A stretch of 9,495 nucleotides of DNA. Source: JBDHZU01 sp039812085. Its GTDB lineage: Bacteria; Actinomycetota; Actinomycetes; S36-B12; UBA10799. Of the stretch, positions 6,489-9,495 are shown piece after piece. The position numbers and the translations under genes were made by a program. Each line of letters begins with the position of its first letter. Position 1 is the first letter of the stretch. Where the stretch lies: contig JBDHZU010000074.1 of the NCBI GenBank assembly GCA_039812085.1, positions 1 to 9,495 of the forward strand, given 5' to 3'. The notes below the pieces were generated by a model, which was not told where the DNA came from, ran no database searches, and saw only the letters and a program-made list of their open reading frames with translations.

Positions 6489-6524
6489 TCCTTTAAGGAC
6501 CGTCCTGTGAGGCGGACAAGGAGG
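6489..6524 (+). promoter_or_regulatory. PyrR-binding leader hairpin that includes the pyrR Shine-Dalgarno
   Basis: This matches the known PyrR RNA element. The upper stem is CCG (6500-6502) with CGG (6513-6515); U6503 is unpaired; CC (6504-6505) pairs with GG (6511-6512); and the loop is UGUGA (6506-6510), giving the conserved UCC-NGNGA-GG core. A lower stem, UCCUU (6489-6493) with AAGGA (6518-6522), lies across an internal loop (6494-6499 and 6516-6517). The 3' arm overlaps the AAGGAGG ribosome binding site (6518-6524), which is 9 nt from the pyrR ATG. No terminator with a T-run sits between the hairpin and the ATG. Regulation is therefore probably translational: PyrR with UMP/UTP would stabilise the hairpin and hide the ribosome binding site, as described for the mycobacterial pyr operon, rather than attenuation as in Bacillus. 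Confidence 0.88.
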
Positions 6525-6533
6525 TCGGTGCGG

Positions 6534-7109
6534 ATGAGCCCTGCATCCCAACGCACTGTCTTGACTGACGCGGATATCGACCGCGTCCTCACTCGCATTT
6601 CCCACGAGATCGTGGAACAGGCCAAAGGCGCGGACAATCTCGTCATCTTGGGGATCCAGAAGCGTGGAGTACCTCTGGCCGCTCGGCTGGCTGAGCGAAT
6701 CGCCGCTATCGAAGGTCATCCCATTCCCACTGGCGCGTTGGACATCACGATGTACCGCGACGACTTACGACTTCGCCCTGCTCGTTCGTTAGACCCCACC
6801 CAACTGCCGGATACCGGCATTGATGGCCGAACCGTTGTCCTCGTGGATGACGTGTTGTTCTCCGGTCGCACTGTGCGAGCTGCGTTGGATGCCTTGTCGG
6901 ACTTCGGGCGTCCCCGGATTGTTCGGCTCGCCGTCTTGATTGATCGCGGTCATCGAGAGTTGCCCATTCGAGCGGATTACGTCGGCAAGAACATTCCGAC
7001 CTCATCCCGCGAGGTGGTCCGAGTACGTCTGGCAGAACTCGACGGACGCGACGGCGTGGAACTACTCCCAGCGAAGCCGACTCATCCTGAAGGTGGCGAT
7101 GCAGCGTGA
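6534..7109 (+). CDS. pyrR: PyrR bifunctional pyr operon regulator / uracil phosphoribosyltransferase
   Basis: PyrR binds the leader of pyr mRNA in response to uridine nucleotides and usually also has uracil phosphoribosyltransferase activity. It has 191 residues, normal for the family. Landmarks: GIQKRGVPLA (40-49), ALDITMYRDDL (68-78), and the PRPP-binding loop VVLVDDVLFSGRTVRAALDAL (101-121) with its paired aspartates. The ATG at 6534 is chosen because AAGGAGG ends 9 nt before it and the product starts just ahead of the family's VLTDADIDR. Earlier in-frame GTG codons at 6528 (3 nt from the Shine-Dalgarno) and 6507 (inside the hairpin loop) are unlikely. It is the first gene of the pyr operon; its TGA overlaps the pyrB GTG (GTGA, 4 nt), so repression of pyrR translation should also depress pyrB. 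Cytoplasmic. Confidence 0.96.
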   Translation: MSPASQRTVLTDADIDRVLTRISHEIVEQAKGADNLVILGIQKRGVPLAARLAERIAAIEGHPIPTGALDITMYRDDLRLRPARSLDPTQLPDTGIDGRTVVLVDDVLFSGRTVRAALDALSDFGRPRIVRLAVLIDRGHRELPIRADYVGKNIPTSSREVVRVRLAELDGRDGVELLPAKPTHPEGGDAA

Positions 7110-8059
7110 AGAATCACTTGCTGTCAACTGCGGACTTGACCAAGGAAGATGCCCTGCGGGTGCTCGATACGGCAGCGGAACTAGCGCGAGTTTCTGACCG
7201 GCCCATGAAGAAGCTGCCCACCTTGCGCGGACGAACCGTGGTGAACCTCTTCTTCGAAGACTCCACCCGAACTCGCATCTCGTTTGAGGCGGCGGCTAAA
7301 CGGTTGAGCGCCGATGTCATCAACTTCAGTGCGAAAGGCTCCAGTGTTTCCAAGGGGGAGAGCCTGAAGGACACAGCTCAGACTCTGCAGGCGATGGGCG
7401 CTGATGCCGTGGTCATCCGTCATCAAGCCAGCGGCGCACCCCATCGGCTCGCCACCGCCGGATGGATCTCAGCATCGGTGGTCAACGCTGGCGATGGCAC
7501 ACACGAACATCCGACCCAGGCGTTGCTGGATGCCTACACGCTTCGTCAGCATCTATCCGCTGGGGTGGGCGATCTCAGTGGGCGACGAATCACTGTCGTC
7601 GGCGATGTTCTCCACAGCCGCGTGGCGCGCTCGAACGTCTTGTTGCTGTCCACCCTGGGTGCGACCGTCACCTTGGTAGCGCCACCCACGCTGCTGCCGG
7701 TCGGCGTGGAAACGTGGCCGTGCGAGATTTCTTACGACCTCGATGCCGCACTCATTGATACCGACGCCGTGATGATGCTGCGCGTACAAACCGAGCGGAT
7801 GAACGACTCGTACTTTCCCACTGTGCGTGAATACAGCCGAGGCTATGGGCTTGATGCTCGCCGGATGAAACTGATTGGCGAACACGCAATCGTGATGCAT
7901 CCCGGACCAATGAACCGAGGCGTGGAAATCACCGCAGATGTCGCCGACTCGAAACGATCAGTGATCGTCGAACAAGTAGCAAACGGCGTGAGTGTTCGAA
8001 TGGCGGTGCTGTACCTGCTGTTGGGCGGTATGGCGGATCAAACGGAGGCCACTTCCTGA
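7106..8059 (+). CDS. pyrB: Aspartate carbamoyltransferase catalytic subunit
   Basis: It joins carbamoyl phosphate and aspartate to give N-carbamoyl-L-aspartate, the first committed step of UMP synthesis. It has 317 residues, close to the usual length. Carbamoyl phosphate site: FEDSTRTRISFE at 50-61 carries the S-T-R-T signature; SKGES (82-86) supplies K83 of the mobile loop; HPTQALLD at 135-142 holds the His/Gln ligands. HPGPMNRG (265-272) lies in the aspartate-binding half. The GTG start at 7106 is preceded by AGGTGG (7091-7096) at 9 nt and overlaps the pyrR stop by 4 nt. The pyrB stop overlaps the pyrC ATG by one base. No pyrI regulatory-chain gene is present; in actinobacteria control is expected through PyrR instead (inference). 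Confidence 0.97.
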   Translation: MKNHLLSTADLTKEDALRVLDTAAELARVSDRPMKKLPTLRGRTVVNLFFEDSTRTRISFEAAAKRLSADVINFSAKGSSVSKGESLKDTAQTLQAMGADAVVIRHQASGAPHRLATAGWISASVVNAGDGTHEHPTQALLDAYTLRQHLSAGVGDLSGRRITVVGDVLHSRVARSNVLLLSTLGATVTLVAPPTLLPVGVETWPCEISYDLDAALIDTDAVMMLRVQTERMNDSYFPTVREYSRGYGLDARRMKLIGEHAIVMHPGPMNRGVEITADVADSKRSVIVEQVANGVSVRMAVLYLLLGGMADQTEATS

Positions 8060-9405
8060 TGGCAAGTCAATCTCGACCGCGGACGTTGTTCACCGGCGCG
8101 ATCCTGCCTGACGATTCGGTCGTCGATCTACTGGTTGAGGGCGCGGTGATTGCCGACGTAACCGAAGCCGGTGCAACACCCTTCAGTGAAGACGATGTCC
8201 GTCAGGTTGATGTAACCGGATTGCGGGTGCTGCCTGGTCTGGTCGATCTGCACACGCACCTACGCGAACCGGGACGTGAGGACAGCGAGACGGTTGAGAC
8301 CGGAACCCGCGCTGCTGCGATGGGTGGATTCACTGCCGTGCATGCTATGGCAAATACCGAACCGGTTGCCGATACCGCCGGTGTGGTCGAACAGGTATGG
8401 CGACTTGGTCGAGAGGCCGGTTGGTGTGAGGTTCGACCAGTCGGAGCTGTCACCACCGGGCTGGCAGGGACGCATTTAGCTGAGCTTGGCGCAATGGCCG
8501 ATAGTGCTGCTGCTGTCCGGGTGTTCTCTGACGACGGCAAGTGTGTGGATGACGCGGTCATCATGCGGCGGGCACTGGAATACGTGAAAGCGTTCGACGG
8601 GGTCATTGCCCAACATGCCCAAGAGCCTCGATTGACCGAAGGCTCGCAGATGAATGAGGGCGCATTGTCCGGTCGCCTAGGGCTACGAGGTTGGCCGGCA
8701 GTCGCAGAGGAAGCAATCATCGCCCGCGATGTCCTTTTGGCCCAGCATGTCGGTTCCCGACTGCACGTATGTCACGTATCCACTGCAGGATCGGTGGAAC
8801 TCATTCGCTGGGCCAAGAGCAAAGACATCGATGTCACGGCTGAAGTCACTCCCCATCACTTGTTGTTGACCGATGACCTTGCCGCCACCTATGACCCGAT
8901 TTACAAGGTGAACCCGCCATTACGCTCTGCTGCCGATGTCCATGCGCTGCGCGAAGCTTTGGCCGACGGGACGATCGACGCTGTTGCCACTGACCACGCA
9001 CCTCATCCGGTGGAAGACAAGGAATGTGAATGGGCCGCCGCCGCATTCGGAATGGTCGGCCTGGAAACCGCACTGAGTGTGGTGATCGAAACGATGGTGG
9101 ATACCGGACTGATGGATTGGCAGGCAGTCGCTGACCGAATGTCGATTCGACCTGCCCATATCGGACGTGTCCATGGACAGGGGCGTCCCATCGCGGCAGA
9201 AGAACCAGCGAACCTCGTCTTCGTTGATCCGCAGGCACGTCGCCGGATCGTGCCCAGTGAACTCACCAGTCGCAGTCGCAATACCCCATACCGGGAACTG
9301 ACGTTGCCCGGACGGGTGGTGCACACCGTGTACCGCGGACGGCTTACCGTCAGCGATGGCGAACTCATGGAAGATTCAGTCGTTGGTGCCGGGGGGAATG
9401 AATAA
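8059..9405 (+). CDS. pyrC: Dihydroorotase (type I)
   Basis: A zinc amidohydrolase that cyclises carbamoyl aspartate to dihydroorotate. It has 448 residues and is a TIM-barrel enzyme of the longer class I type. Metal and substrate residues visible: DLHTHLREPG at 63-72 with H65 and H67; an acidic VFSDDGK segment at 155-161, in the place of the bridging aspartate of class I enzymes; H186 in AQHAQE; H239 in CHVST; NPPLRS at 285-290; and ATDHAPH at 310-316 with catalytic D312. The small beta-sandwich domain is built from residues 1-60 and about 375-445. The ATG at 8059 shares one base with the pyrB stop (TGATG) and follows GGAGG (8044-8048) at 10 nt. The stop directly abuts the carA ATG. No key residue is missing. 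Confidence 0.97.
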   Translation: MASQSRPRTLFTGAILPDDSVVDLLVEGAVIADVTEAGATPFSEDDVRQVDVTGLRVLPGLVDLHTHLREPGREDSETVETGTRAAAMGGFTAVHAMANTEPVADTAGVVEQVWRLGREAGWCEVRPVGAVTTGLAGTHLAELGAMADSAAAVRVFSDDGKCVDDAVIMRRALEYVKAFDGVIAQHAQEPRLTEGSQMNEGALSGRLGLRGWPAVAEEAIIARDVLLAQHVGSRLHVCHVSTAGSVELIRWAKSKDIDVTAEVTPHHLLLTDDLAATYDPIYKVNPPLRSAADVHALREALADGTIDAVATDHAPHPVEDKECEWAAAAFGMVGLETALSVVIETMVDTGLMDWQAVADRMSIRPAHIGRVHGQGRPIAAEEPANLVFVDPQARRRIVPSELTSRSRNTPYRELTLPGRVVHTVYRGRLTVSDGELMEDSVVGAGGNE

Positions 9406-9495
9406 ATGTCAGTGCGTGGTTTTGGTCGGGCACCGAAGGGTTTGTTTGTTCTCGAAGATGGTCGTCACTTCGTCGGAACGGGATTCGGCGCTTCC
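9406..9495 (+). CDS. carA: Carbamoyl-phosphate synthase small subunit, N-terminal 30 codons (cut by window edge)
   Basis: The frame is open from the ATG at 9406 to the window end. It encodes about 30 residues with the stretch LFVLEDGRHFVGTGFGAS, typical of the CarA N-terminus (consensus like LVLEDGxxFxGxxFGA). CarA is the glutamine amidotransferase subunit that feeds ammonia to CarB for carbamoyl phosphate, the substrate of PyrB. The start directly follows the pyrC stop with no spacer; a G-run (9391-9396) 9 nt upstream can act as Shine-Dalgarno. Only the first beta-strands are present, so catalytic residues cannot be checked. The call rests on this motif plus position after pyrC. Confidence 0.88.
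   Translation, partial: MSVRGFGRAPKGLFVLEDGRHFVGTGFGAS

Noticed and set aside
6507..6533. Earlier GTG start for pyrR (9 extra residues)
   Set aside because: The GTG lies in the loop of the PyrR-binding hairpin, upstream of the AAGGAGG; the ATG at 6534 has the right spacing and the usual N-terminus.
6129..6719. 196-codon open frame on the minus strand over bldD/pyrR
   Set aside because: It is antisense to two secure genes and the PyrR leader, and shows no recognisable motif; long minus-strand frames are expected in high-GC coding DNA.
1..9495. Mobile elements, CRISPR arrays, tRNA/rRNA genes or a defence island
   Set aside because: I saw no transposase or integrase motifs, no spaced direct repeats and no tRNA-like cloverleaf; nearly all bases belong to core metabolic or regulatory genes.

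Overview
The window reads as chromosomal core DNA from an actinomycete (class Actinomycetes, moderately high G+C, roughly 60% by eye). Two things support this. A gene closely resembling Streptomyces BldD lies directly upstream of pyrR-pyrB-pyrC-carA, the same order as in Streptomyces. The gltB/gltD/pyk proteins are also of actinobacterial type. Genes are packed tightly, with overlapping stops and starts. I see no mobile element, CRISPR array, tRNA or rRNA.

Layout, left block (+ strand): the C-terminal third of gltB (cut by the window edge) overlaps gltD by 8 nt, and pyk follows 9 nt after gltD. This looks like one transcription unit joining glutamate synthase to pyruvate kinase. Middle (- strand): a DUF2252 family protein converges on pyk with no base between the two stop codons (4376/4377). 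It is transcribed divergently from bldD across a 114-bp intergenic region (5811-5924). That region carries a cluster of CGTCA/TGACG half-sites, a candidate bldD promoter placed for a leaderless mRNA, and a candidate BldD autoregulatory box.

Right block (+ strand): bldD keeps the full cyclic-di-GMP signature (RGD-x8-RQDD). A 120-bp gap (6414-6533) follows, with a GC hairpin on the bldD stop, a possible -10 element and a textbook PyrR-binding RNA hairpin whose lower stem contains the pyrR Shine-Dalgarno sequence. Then come pyrR, pyrB, pyrC and the first 30 codons of carA, joined by overlaps of 4 and 1 nt and a zero-gap junction. These encode the start of de novo UMP synthesis: CarA helps make carbamoyl phosphate, PyrB makes carbamoyl aspartate, PyrC makes dihydroorotate, and PyrR senses UMP/UTP to shut down translation through the leader hairpin.

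I found no convincing evidence of a wholly new system. The observations most worth a second look are the kinase-like motifs of the DUF2252 protein, which occur in permuted order, and the regulatory architecture of the bldD upstream region. Smaller points are the direct pyrC-carA junction and the Lys-type pyruvate kinase.
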